The notes: generated by a model not told the origin, from the sequence alone. Positions 1-5,982 are shown, counted from the first letter of the stretch. The stretch: 11,914 nt of DNA from GCA-003244245 sp032230565 (GCA_032230565.1 JAVXWL010000134.1:1-11914); one strand, 5' to 3'. A program made the numbers and translations.

Positions 1-143
1 CGACCTGGCAGCGCAACACCGTACAGACACTGACCAACCGGGGCGCTGACCGGGCGACCGCGTTGGCCGCCATGCTGCGCAGCTACATCGAACACATGCA
101 CTCCAACCAGCCAGTGCACACCTGGCCCGTGCCTGGGCTCTGA
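1..143 (+). CDS. C-terminal end of an unrecognised protein (partial)
   Basis: An open frame enters from the left edge (codons in phase from base 3) and stops at TGA 141-143, giving the last 46 residues. The visible part is hydrophilic and probably helical, with an alanine/arginine-rich stretch ending in LRSYIEHMHSN, then a short tail ending HTWPVPGL. There is no membrane segment, signal or known motif, and I cannot assign a family. It converges on the lipoprotein gene, with about 95 bases between the two stops. GC-rich third positions and the clean stop support real coding. Confidence 0.5.
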   Translation, partial: TWQRNTVQTLTNRGADRATALAAMLRSYIEHMHSNQPVHTWPVPGL

Positions 144-213
144 CCACAAAGCCGGCAAGGAGGCTCGACCTGCAGTGTGTCCCCCGCCACCCACCGAGCC
201 GGCCCGCGCGAGC

Positions 214-229
214 ACGGCCGCCAGGCCGT
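214..229. terminator. GC hairpin between convergent genes (possible terminator)
   Basis: ACGGCC (214-219) and GGCCGT (224-229) form a perfect 6-bp stem with loop GCCA. It lies 10 bases past the stop of the minus-strand lipoprotein gene and in the spacer facing the plus-strand partial gene. There is no T-run, which is common for actinobacterial terminators but makes the call weak. Confidence 0.3.
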
Positions 230-238
230 TCGTGATCC

Positions 239-1474
239 TTATACCGTCCCGGTCGGTGCGACCCTGAGCACCTTGTCGTCGTCCCCGTTGCTCGTCGTGA
301 CATAGAGGGCGCCGTCGTCCCCGGGGCGAACCGCGCGAAGCCGGCCATAGCTGCCATTGAGCTGCGGAAGCTGCCCGACCTCGGTCACTGCGCCATCTGC
401 ACCCACTCGCATGAGCAACAGTTTGGCGCCCTTCAGCGCGGCGACGGCGAGCAGGCCCTGCATGGCACCCCACTGCTTGCCGGTGATGAACGCGGCCCCG
501 CAGATCGCTTCGGTGTCACTACCTGAGCTCCACACCGCGGGGACCGCGTCCGGGAAGCGCTGCTGGTCGGTCATCGGCACGCTCTCGTCGTAGCTGTGCT
601 GGGTACCACCTCGGGACGGGTCCCAGCCGTAATTGCCTCCAGCACGCAGGATGTTGATTTCGTCGTTGACGTCTGGGCCGTGTTCGGCGCTGAAAAGCCG
701 ACCGGTTCCCGGCTGCACCGTCACGCCTTGGACGTTGCGGTTGCCGTAAGTGAATACGAGTCGTTCCGCGGCGTCCGGTGATTTGGCGAAGGGATTGTTG
801 GGCGCGGGTCCGCCGGTGCTGAGGTCAATCCTGAGCACCTTGCCGCCGAGTCGGGCGCGGTCCTGGGGCACGTTGGCGGTCGCCGAGTCGCCGGTGCCCA
901 CGTAGAGATAGCCGTCGGGGCCGATGGTGGGGCGGCATCCAGAGTGCCTACCGGAGGAGTTCAAGGGGAAGCCGGCTGCCAGCGGGTCGGCCACCCGGCG
1001 AGCCCGCGCGCCATCGGGCGACAGTTCCCAGGTGATCAGCCGCACGTCCACCGGCCGGCCCCGCTCCTGGTGGGTCTGGCAGGTGGTGAACCGGCGACTC
1101 TTCGCGAAGTCGGGATGCACCACCAGCCCCATCAGGCCGCCCTCGCCTGCGACGTAGACGTCGCCGAGTTCGGCGGCGACGTCGGTGACCCGCGCGCCGG
1201 GCAGGGCCGAAGACAGCAGCCGGATTCGCGCCGAGCGCTCGGTGATCAGAGCCGAGCCGCCAGGGAGGAAACCGATGTCCCAAACATGCTCCAGTCCCGC
1301 GGCCACCACATCGACCCGGATCGCCGGTGCCGCCGGAGGCTGCGGTGCTCCTGCGGAACTTCCGGTCACTGGACCCTCGGCGGGAACTCCACCACCGATC
1401 GGGGCGCCCTGGCCGCCGGTCGAGCACCCAACGGCGAATCCAAGCAACACCAGCAATACGGGCAGACGAAGCAT
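239..1474 (-). CDS. Lipoprotein, PQQ-dependent glucose/sorbosone dehydrogenase family
   Basis: Predicted cell-surface lipoprotein of 411 residues with a six-bladed beta-propeller of the soluble quinoprotein glucose dehydrogenase (GSDH) family, which oxidises sugars or aldoses with PQQ. Residues 1-17 are a lipoprotein signal ending in lipobox AVGC with Cys17, followed by a Gly/Pro/Ala-rich linker to about residue 50. Family motifs are EGGLMGLVVHPDF, GRHSG with the expected catalytic His177, IGPDGYLYVGTGD, LGGKVLRID, and AEHGPDVNDEIN near 264-274 followed by GGNYGWD. The ATG at 1474 is chosen because AGGA lies 7 bases upstream and the signal peptide then begins directly; the frame is open 21 codons further to 1537, which would bury the signal. 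Mycobacterial LppZ has this architecture. Substrate and actual PQQ use are unknown. It is transcribed alone, divergent from the DoxX gene. Confidence 0.85.
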   Translation of the reverse strand: MLRLPVLLVLLGFAVGCSTGGQGAPIGGGVPAEGPVTGSSAGAPQPPAAPAIRVDVVAAGLEHVWDIGFLPGGSALITERSARIRLLSSALPGARVTDVAAELGDVYVAGEGGLMGLVVHPDFAKSRRFTTCQTHQERGRPVDVRLITWELSPDGARARRVADPLAAGFPLNSSGRHSGCRPTIGPDGYLYVGTGDSATANVPQDRARLGGKVLRIDLSTGGPAPNNPFAKSPDAAERLVFTYGNRNVQGVTVQPGTGRLFSAEHGPDVNDEINILRAGGNYGWDPSRGGTQHSYDESVPMTDQQRFPDAVPAVWSSGSDTEAICGAAFITGKQWGAMQGLLAVAALKGAKLLLMRVGADGAVTEVGQLPQLNGSYGRLRAVRPGDDGALYVTTSNGDDDKVLRVAPTGTV

Positions 1475-1547
1475 TGCGCGATCCTGCCGATGCGAAGGTA
1501 GACCGAAGGTGAAGGCAGTGGTATCCGGGAGCTCCATCAGCGCTGCA

Positions 1548-1580
1548 CCACCGGGTCTGCCGCCGGTGGCCAGTCTGGCC
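1548..1580. promoter_or_regulatory. Overlapping inverted repeats in the lipoprotein/doxX divergent spacer
   Basis: CCACCGG (1548-1554) pairs with CCGGTGG (1563-1569) across 8 bases. Overlapping it, GGCCAG-T-CTGGCC (1568-1580) is a perfect 13-base palindrome. Both lie about 75-105 bases upstream of the lipoprotein start in the 252-bp divergent region. This could be an operator or alternative hairpins in the 5' leader; GC-rich DNA makes chance palindromes common. Confidence 0.25.
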
Positions 1581-1726
1581 GCTGCGGGACCGTCGCTCGT
1601 TGATGTTCAGGGTCGTCGCAGCTACCGCGATGACTAGTTTGCGTCGCCGGAGTCATCTTTAACAGCGGCGGCAGCACCTCGGCGTCGTCGTGCACTATCG
1701 ATGATCGAGGAAAGGACTTCATCGCT

Positions 1727-2377
1727 ATGACGACCACAGGCACAGCTGGCGTCGACAACCGCACTTCGACCATCTCCGTCGCTCGTGACCTCGTGGCGCT
1801 CCTGGCCCGCATCGGGCTCGGGGTGCTGATGGTGGCGCACGCCAAGCTGGAGTACGACTTCGCCGGCGGCAGCATCGCCGGGGTGGGGGCGTTGTTCGGG
1901 AAGTCTGGCATCCCGCTGGCGGCGATCGCTGGGCCGGCGAACCTGCTATTCGAGTTCGTCGGCGGTGCCGCGATGATTCTTGGACTGGCGGTGCTTCCAG
2001 TCGGGGTCCTGATGGCGCTGAACATGTTGGGCGCCTGGATTTTCGTGCACCACGGTGGCCTCTACGCGCTCGACCAGACCGGCCCCGAGCTGGTCATCGC
2101 AATCGGATTGCTGAGCCTGGTGCTTGCCGTGTCGGGCTCTGGGCGGCTGGGGCTCGATCACCTCATCGTCCGACGTCGAGTCAGCACTGCATCAGTGGGA
2201 CGGGGATGTCCGACAGCGAAGTGCGCGGTGACCACGCCTGAGGGTGCTTTCCCGGTGGCTCGACCCGATGCCATGCGCCAGCGGCACGGTAGGCAGGTTC
2301 AGCTAAGCCGATGGCCCTCATCCTGCCGGCTAACGGTGTGCCATCCGCGAGCGACAGTGAGAGGAGAAGATCAGTGA
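1727..2377 (+). CDS. DoxX-family membrane protein with anomalous C-terminal tail
   Basis: Integral membrane protein of the DoxX family; members are small four-helix proteins linked to redox or oxidative-stress functions, with no defined reaction. Residues 1-150 look canonical: helices at about 22-40, 64-88, 92-108 and 121-137, the family-like stretch RIGLGVLMVAHAKLEY, a buried Glu in FEFVGG, and the usual ending SGSGRLGLDHLI. The ATG at 1727 follows AGGAAAGGA by 10 bases. Normal family members stop near residue 140-150. Here the frame runs on for about 65 residues (2180-2374) that are hydrophilic, rich in Arg, Cys and Pro, and have poorer third-position GC, so the tail looks like noncoding DNA read through after loss of the original stop. 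The TGA at 2375-2377 overlaps a GTG that has a good Shine-Dalgarno. The first 150 residues are secure; the tail is doubtful. Confidence 0.8.
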   Translation: MTTTGTAGVDNRTSTISVARDLVALLARIGLGVLMVAHAKLEYDFAGGSIAGVGALFGKSGIPLAAIAGPANLLFEFVGGAAMILGLAVLPVGVLMALNMLGAWIFVHHGGLYALDQTGPELVIAIGLLSLVLAVSGSGRLGLDHLIVRRRVSTASVGRGCPTAKCAVTTPEGAFPVARPDAMRQRHGRQVQLSRWPSSCRLTVCHPRATVRGEDQ

Positions 2378-2434
2378 CTGATGTCGTGCTGCCGTCCTTG
2401 ATCGGTGACACGGAAAACCGGGGGAGAAACGATC

Positions 2435-2542
2435 ATGGTGCGTTGGGCGGTCGCGTTCGCGTTGCTGATGGCGGCGGTATTCGCGCTGAGCTATGGGTAT
2501 CACCTCGGCGCGGCATACATGGACCGGGTGCTTGCACGGTGA
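2435..2542 (+). CDS. 35-residue single-pass membrane microprotein (hypothetical)
   Basis: A short frame begins MVRWAVAFALLMAAVFALSY and ends YMDRVLAR. ATG 2435 follows GGGGAG (2421-2426) by 8 bases, a strong ribosome binding site, and TGA is at 2540-2542. Residues about 4-20 form one hydrophobic helix preceded by a single Arg, with a short polar tail rich in Tyr and Arg. That organisation is typical of bacterial membrane microproteins, but I recognise no family. It lies 57 bases after the DoxX frame and may be on the same transcript. Short length means chance cannot be excluded; the RBS plus the hydrophobic segment are the only support. Confidence 0.5.
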   Translation: MVRWAVAFALLMAAVFALSYGYHLGAAYMDRVLAR

Positions 2543-2736
2543 GCCACCCTAGGCGTCTTCACTTAACTGTCTGAGTTGTCGCGGGTGCGCCCGAACGGCC
2601 GATACCGCCAGCCGAGGGATTGAGTACCGTTACTTCTTAACTAAGCGCTATCTTCGCCTCCATGCCACCGGCTCAGGTGTCCACGATCAGGTAGCCGTAT
2701 CAGTCGGCCGGGCTACTATCCCTTGGGGGATGTCTG
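2543..2736. other. Intergenic spacer, no gene seen
   Basis: This AT-richer spacer contains CTTAACT twice (2562-2568 and 2636-2642, same orientation, 74 bases apart). A TACTAT element at 2714-2719 could be a -10 hexamer for the downstream genes, with no convincing -35. No open frame with a ribosome site was found. Confidence 0.4.
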
Positions 2737-2880
2737 ATGATCGTTGTCAGGGGTAACGGCTCGCAAGACCACCTTTCCGATGATGCGGTGAACGAGCTGC
2801 GGACCAGGCTGAGAGGTCGGGTCGTGGTGGTCCCCGAAGACCCCGATGCCCGCACTGAGCCGGGGGATGCGCTTGACAGT
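2737..2880 (+). pseudogene. Probable N-terminal remnant of a BBE-type FAD-linked oxidase
   Basis: ATG 2737 is preceded by GGGGGA with 6-base spacing. The first roughly 40 residues include LSDDAVNELRTRLRGRVVVV followed by PEDPDA, which resembles the start of berberine-bridge-like FAD-binding oxidases just before the FAD-binding (PP-loop) region, where members read about LR..LRG.V..P.DP.YD. The similarity ends there: the GxxxG flavin-binding segment and some 400 residues are missing, and the frame then runs out of phase into the next gene until a stop at 3054. I read it as a truncated oxidase whose body has been deleted. The alternative is a short unrelated protein, or a leader peptide for the 2898 gene. 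Assignment is from memory of the family pattern only. Confidence 0.35.
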
Positions 2881-2897
2881 TTTGATTGGAGGACACA

Positions 2898-3185
2898 ATG
2901 CACGCAGTATTCGTCGAGGTCGACATCCAGGGCGACGTCTCGGTGGAAGAAGCGCGGAAGCGTTTGCAAGAGGATGCAGCGCCGATGGTACGAGAGGCCG
3001 GTGCCCGCGCCGGATACTGGCTCGCCCCGCAGGGCGGCCGCGGCATCTCGGTAGTCGTCTTCGACTCTCAAGACGAGGCGGAAAAGATGGCCGACCAGAT
3101 GCACGTGGGGCAAGCCCCGCGCAACGCACCGCCGGGTGTCACCTTCCGTACCGTTGAGGTTCGGGAAATCCTCGCCAGCCTGTAA
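2898..3185 (+). CDS. Small alpha/beta-barrel-like hypothetical protein (95 aa)
   Basis: A 95-residue soluble protein beginning MHAVFVEVDI. The pattern is beta strand (2-10), helix (14-33, EEARKRLQEDAAPMVREA), strand with YWLAP (39-44), a glycine turn, strand ISVVVFDS (50-57), helix (58-68) and a final strand TFRTVEVREIL. This matches the dimeric ferredoxin-like alpha/beta barrel of antibiotic-biosynthesis-monooxygenase-like and other small actinobacterial proteins. No catalytic residues can be assigned and the function is unknown. ATG 2898 is chosen over a TTG at 2886 because GGAGG (2888-2892) sits 5 bases before it. Its start lies just after the oxidase remnant, so it may be the orphaned partner of a lost flavoenzyme. 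It converges on the Lrp gene. Confidence 0.75.
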   Translation: MHAVFVEVDIQGDVSVEEARKRLQEDAAPMVREAGARAGYWLAPQGGRGISVVVFDSQDEAEKMADQMHVGQAPRNAPPGVTFRTVEVREILASL

Positions 3186-3205
3186 CAGCACCCCTGCGCG
3201 CCGCC

Positions 3206-3235
3206 GCCGGGCTGCGCCTGTTGGGGCGGCCCGGC
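3206..3235. terminator. Strong GC hairpin, likely bidirectional terminator
   Basis: GCCGGGC (3206-3212) pairs perfectly with GCCCGGC (3229-3235); after a TG bulge, CGCC (3215-3218) pairs with GGCG (3225-3228), leaving loop TGTTGG. It lies between the convergent stops at 3185 (+) and 3265 (-), where both transcripts would need to end. No T-run follows on either strand. Confidence 0.55.
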
Positions 3236-3264
3236 ACCAAGTGCGGACGGCTGTGCGTCCATCA

Positions 3265-3702
3265 TCAGCCGCGTCCCCGATCGATCAGCCGCGACAGCAC
3301 GATGACGCTTTCGGTGTGGTCGACGTTCGGCTCGTGGCGAACCCGCTCCATGGCCTCCTCCAGGTGCCTGATGTCGGCGGCCAGCATGTGCAGCAAGGCG
3401 TCGGCCGCACCTGAAACGGTGCACGCACCGACCACCTCCGGCACCCGCTCCAGGCTGCGCCGCAGGTCCTGCGGGGACACCGTGCCCTGGCAGTAAACCT
3501 CCACGTAGGCCTCGGTGGTCCAGCCCAGCGCCGACGGATCGACCACGACGGTGAAACCCCGGATCGCGCCGCTGGCACGCAGCCGATCCACCCGGCGCTT
3601 CGCTGCCGGCGCGGACAGGCCCACCTCGGCGCCGATCTCGGCATAGGTGGCGCGGCCGTCCCGGACCAGGCAGCCGATCACCCGGTGGTCGAGGGCATCC
3701 AC
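3265..3702 (-). CDS. Lrp/AsnC-family transcriptional regulator
   Basis: A 145-residue feast/famine regulator. Residues 1-50 form the winged helix-turn-helix: LDHRVIGCLVRDGRATYAEI, then the recognition region VGLSAPAAKRRVDRL. Residues about 55-138 form the RAM ligand-binding domain (strand YVEVYCQG, helix of SLERVPEVVGACTVSG, ALLHMLAADIRHLEE). Members bind DNA as dimers or octamers and respond to amino acids. The frame is open to an ATG at 3753, but GTG 3702 is preferred: AAGGAG lies 5 bases upstream and the family normally begins LDxxDxxIL at the very N-terminus, giving the usual length. It is divergent from the arginine/ornithine genes with 126 bases between starts, so it probably controls them in response to arginine, ornithine or a related amino acid, and itself. 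It resembles the regulator beside ddaH-rocD in M. tuberculosis. Confidence 0.9.
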   Translation of the reverse strand: MDALDHRVIGCLVRDGRATYAEIGAEVGLSAPAAKRRVDRLRASGAIRGFTVVVDPSALGWTTEAYVEVYCQGTVSPQDLRRSLERVPEVVGACTVSGAADALLHMLAADIRHLEEAMERVRHEPNVDHTESVIVLSRLIDRGRG

Positions 3703-3720
3703 GGGCACTCCTTCGTCACG

Positions 3721-3748
3721 ATGATACGCAAGAATACGCCATAAGCAG
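3721..3748 (-). promoter_or_regulatory. Possible promoter of the Lrp-type gene
   Basis: On the minus strand TATCAT (3726-3721) resembles a -10 hexamer and CTGCTT (3748-3743) a weak -35, with a 16-base spacer. The -10 lies 18 bases upstream of the GTG at 3702. The inverted element at 3725-3737 overlaps it, which suggests autoregulation. Hexamer matches are weak, apart from the 5/6 match of the -10. Confidence 0.3.
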
Positions 3749-3804
3749 GGCATGGGAACAACTTATAGCGCCTAAGCCTGCAACATACGTGTATTGCTTG
3801 CGTA
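3725..3804. repeat. Inverted TACGCAAG-type elements, probable Lrp operator
   Basis: TACGCAAGAATAC at 3725-3737 has an inverted partner, GTATTGCTTGCGTA at 3791-3804, whose reverse complement is TACGCAAGCAATAC; the match is complete apart from one inserted base. The copies are about 66 bases apart and lie in the divergent spacer, one over each predicted promoter. A local dyad ATAC-GT-GTAT (3785-3794) adjoins the right copy. Paired distant sites in a divergent promoter region fit Lrp-type regulators, which often wrap or bridge DNA. Confidence 0.55.
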
Positions 3805-3829
3805 ACGTGGCGCACCTAACGTTGCGGTG
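3794..3829 (+). promoter_or_regulatory. Predicted leaderless promoter of the ddaH-rocD operon
   Basis: TTGCTT (3794-3799) and TAACGT (3817-3822) are separated by 17 bases, and the GTG start codon at 3829 lies 6 bases after the -10-like TAACGT, about where transcription would begin. No Shine-Dalgarno precedes that GTG, and an in-frame TAA at 3817-3819 rules out earlier starts, so a leaderless mRNA is likely. A second TAACGT at 3803-3808 is an alternative -10. The right operator copy overlaps the -35. Confidence 0.4.
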
Positions 3830-4686
3830 TGACCGTCGTGCTGGAGTCCCCGACACCCCGCGCCGTCTTCGGCCGGGGCGCTCGCCTGCGCCGGTACCTG
3901 ATGTGCCCACCCGAGTACTTCACCGTGGCCTACGCGATCAACCCGTGGATGGATGTCAGCCGGCCCATCGACACCACGCTGGCCTGGCAGCAGTGGGAGG
4001 CGCTGCGCCGGACCTACCTGGATCTGGGGCACACCGTGCAGGTCATCGCGCCGGTACCGGGCCTGCCCGACATGGTCTTCGCCGCCAACGGGGGGCTGGT
4101 CATCGACGGCACAGCGCTCAGCGCCCGGTTCGCCCACCCCGAACGGGCCGCCGAAGGCCCGGCCTACCTGGCCTGGCTGCGCTGCGCCGGGCTGCACTCG
4201 GCAACCGAAGCCGAACACGTCAACGAGGGAGAGGGCGACTTCCTGGTAATCGGTGGCCCGCACGGCATCGTGCTGGGCGGCACCGGGTTCCGCACCGCGC
4301 CCGCGGCACACGCCGAGGTCCAGGAGCTCTTCGGCCGTCCGGTGGTGTCGCTGCGGCTAGTTGACCCGCGCTTCTATCACCTGGACACCGCGCTCGCGGT
4401 GCTCGACGAGCACACCGTGGCCTACTACCCGGAGGCTTTCAGCCCGGGCAGCCGCGCGGTGCTGCGCAGGTTGTTCCCAGATGCGCTGCTGGCCGACGCG
4501 CGTGACGCCGCCGTGTTGGGACTCAACGCGGTCTCCGACGGCCGGCATGTGGTGCTCGCCGAGCAGGCCACCGGGTTGGCGGCGCAGCTGCGCGAGCGTG
4601 GCTACCAGCCGATCGGCGTCGACCTGTCCGAGCTGCTCAAGGCTGGCGGCGGAGCGAAGTGCTGCACCTTGGAGATCCGGGAATGA
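3829..4686 (+). CDS. ddaH: Guanidino-group hydrolase: dimethylargininase-like, possibly arginine dihydrolase
   Basis: A 285-residue member of the DDAH/arginine deiminase/amidinotransferase pentein fold. Enzymes of this fold attack a guanidino carbon with a Cys nucleophile. Visible active-site elements: Asp81 and Asn87 in DMVFAANGG, Glu133 in EGEGD (131-137), His184 in FYHLDTAL, and Cys278 (with Cys279) in GGGAKCC near the C-terminus. Mycobacterial orthologues are annotated dimethylargininase (citrulline plus dimethylamine from dimethylarginine). The VFxAN motif and EGxGD form also recall cyanobacterial arginine dihydrolase, which makes ornithine, ammonia and CO2 from arginine; an ornithine product would feed the next gene directly. 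GTG 3829 is the only sensible start (a stop lies 12 bases upstream). Its last codon overlaps the rocD start (ATGA, 4683-4686), so the two are translationally coupled. Family secure; exact substrate not. Confidence 0.85.
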   Translation: MTVVLESPTPRAVFGRGARLRRYLMCPPEYFTVAYAINPWMDVSRPIDTTLAWQQWEALRRTYLDLGHTVQVIAPVPGLPDMVFAANGGLVIDGTALSARFAHPERAAEGPAYLAWLRCAGLHSATEAEHVNEGEGDFLVIGGPHGIVLGGTGFRTAPAAHAEVQELFGRPVVSLRLVDPRFYHLDTALAVLDEHTVAYYPEAFSPGSRAVLRRLFPDALLADARDAAVLGLNAVSDGRHVVLAEQATGLAAQLRERGYQPIGVDLSELLKAGGGAKCCTLEIRE

Positions 4687-5966
4687 GCCTGCTCGCCGAC
4701 GCCGACGCCGACGCCAGCTCGCCAGGGGTGGCCGATCACCTCCGTCTGACCGACGCGCACACCGCGCACAACTACGCCCCGCTACCGGTGGTGATCGCCG
4801 CTGCCGAGGGCGTCTGGGTCACCGACGTCGCCGGCAACCGGTACCTGGACTGCCTGTCGGCGTACTCGGCAGTGAACTTCGGGCACCGCAACGCGCGGGT
4901 CCTGGCCGCCGCCCAGGCGCAGCTGGACCGGGTCACGCTGACCAGCCGGGCGTTCGGCCACGACCAGCTCGGCCCGTTCTGCGCCGAGCTCGCCGAGCTG
5001 GTCGGCAAGCAGCTGGTGCTGCCGATGAACACCGGTGCGGAGGCGGTGGAAAGCGCTATCAAGGTCGCCCGCAAGTGGGGCTACCAGGTCAAGGGGGTGC
5101 CGGACGGCCAGGCCATCATCATCGTCGCAGGCGGGAACTTCCACGGCCGCACCACCACGATCGTCAGCTTCTCCGACGACCCGGACGCCCGCGCCGACTT
5201 CGGCCCGTACACCCCTGGGTTCCGTACGGTGCCCTACGGCGACGCGGCCGCACTGGCCGACGCGATCGACGAGCACACCGTGGCGGTGCTGCTGGAACCG
5301 GTGCAGGGCGAGGCCGGCGTCATCCTGCCGCCGCCCGGCTACCTGGCCCGGGTGCGCGAGCTGTGCACCCGCGACAACGTGCTGTTCGTCGCCGATGAGA
5401 TCCAGTCCGGGCTGGCCCGCACCGGCCGGACACTGGCCTGCGAGCACTACGGCGTGGTGCCGGACATGTATCTGCTCGGCAAGGCTCTGGGCGGCGGGGT
5501 GGTGCCGGTGTCCGCCGTAGTCGCCGACCGAGACGTGCTGGGCGTGCTGCGCCCCGGCGAGCACGGTTCGACATTCGGCGGTAACCCGCTGGCCTGCGCG
5601 GTCGGCCGGGCCGTCGTCGCGATGCTGGGCACCGGGGAGTACCAGCAACGGGCCCGCCAGCTCGGCGAGCACCTGCACCGCGAGCTCGACGCGCTGGTCG
5701 GCCACGGCGTCACCGCCGTGCGCTGCCTCGGACTGTGGGCCGGGGTGGACATCGACCCGACCCTGGGTACCGGACGCGAAGTGTGCACACGGCTGCTAAA
5801 GCACGGCGTGCTCGCCAAGGAGACCCACGGCGCGACCATCCGGCTGGCGCCGCCGCTCGTCGTCGAACGCGACGAGCTGAGCTGGGCCGTCGCCGCATTG
5901 CACGCGGTGCTCACCGACATGAGCCGTGACGACGCCACCCCGAATTCTGCCTTCCTGGCGAGCTGA
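4683..5966 (+). CDS. rocD: Ornithine aminotransferase
   Basis: A PLP-dependent class-III aminotransferase (427 aa, full length) that moves the delta-amino group of ornithine to 2-oxoglutarate, giving glutamate-5-semialdehyde and glutamate (EC 2.6.1.13). Seen in order: NYAPLPVVI substrate region, NTGAEAVESAIKVARKW (phosphate-binding, 116-132), NFHGRTTTIVSFS, LLEPVQGEAG (204-212), Asp238 in VADEIQSG for the pyridine nitrogen, Lys267 in YLLGKALGGG for the Schiff base, and Thr297 in GSTFGGNPLA. ATG 4683 overlaps the preceding TGA and has GGAGA 7 bases upstream, so it is preferred over an ATG 24 bases earlier inside the upstream gene. The N-terminus contains an Asp-Ala run coded by (GACGCC)-type repeats. 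M. tuberculosis has this gene split into rocD1 and rocD2; here it is intact. Cytosolic; probably controlled by the divergent Lrp regulator. Confidence 0.93.
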   Translation: MSLLADADADASSPGVADHLRLTDAHTAHNYAPLPVVIAAAEGVWVTDVAGNRYLDCLSAYSAVNFGHRNARVLAAAQAQLDRVTLTSRAFGHDQLGPFCAELAELVGKQLVLPMNTGAEAVESAIKVARKWGYQVKGVPDGQAIIIVAGGNFHGRTTTIVSFSDDPDARADFGPYTPGFRTVPYGDAAALADAIDEHTVAVLLEPVQGEAGVILPPPGYLARVRELCTRDNVLFVADEIQSGLARTGRTLACEHYGVVPDMYLLGKALGGGVVPVSAVVADRDVLGVLRPGEHGSTFGGNPLACAVGRAVVAMLGTGEYQQRARQLGEHLHRELDALVGHGVTAVRCLGLWAGVDIDPTLGTGREVCTRLLKHGVLAKETHGATIRLAPPLVVERDELSWAVAALHAVLTDMSRDDATPNSAFLAS

Positions 5967-5982
5967 CCAGGACTCTAGGCTC

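Noticed and set aside
175..267. GTG-started frame of 30 residues behind a strong AAGGAGG at 157-163
   Set aside because: Spacing to the GTG is 11 bases, the peptide is Pro/Ala/Arg-rich with no pattern, and it overlaps the antisense end of the lipoprotein gene.
2374..2574. GTG-started frame of 66 residues preceded by GAGGAG and overlapping the DoxX stop as GTGA
   Set aside because: Its second half is the out-of-frame shadow of the 35-residue membrane ORF, and the product is Gly/Arg-rich without a recognisable pattern. The ribosome site is good, so it stays a weak alternative.
2562..2642. CTTAACT direct repeats 74 bases apart
   Set aside because: Seven bases is too short to exclude chance, and there is no linked promoter or gene that they clearly serve.
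2873..2901. TTGACA at 2873-2878, a perfect -35 hexamer
   Set aside because: A -10 at normal spacing would fall on the ATG of the 2898 gene, and no TANNNT is present there.
4697..4720. GACGCC triplet-pair repeats at the start of rocD
   Set aside because: This is a short Asp-Ala run inside the coding frame; too short to be a functional repeat element.
4782..5705. Long antisense open frame of 307 codons under rocD
   Set aside because: It is the low-complexity shadow of a GC-rich gene; rocD carries all family motifs on the other strand.
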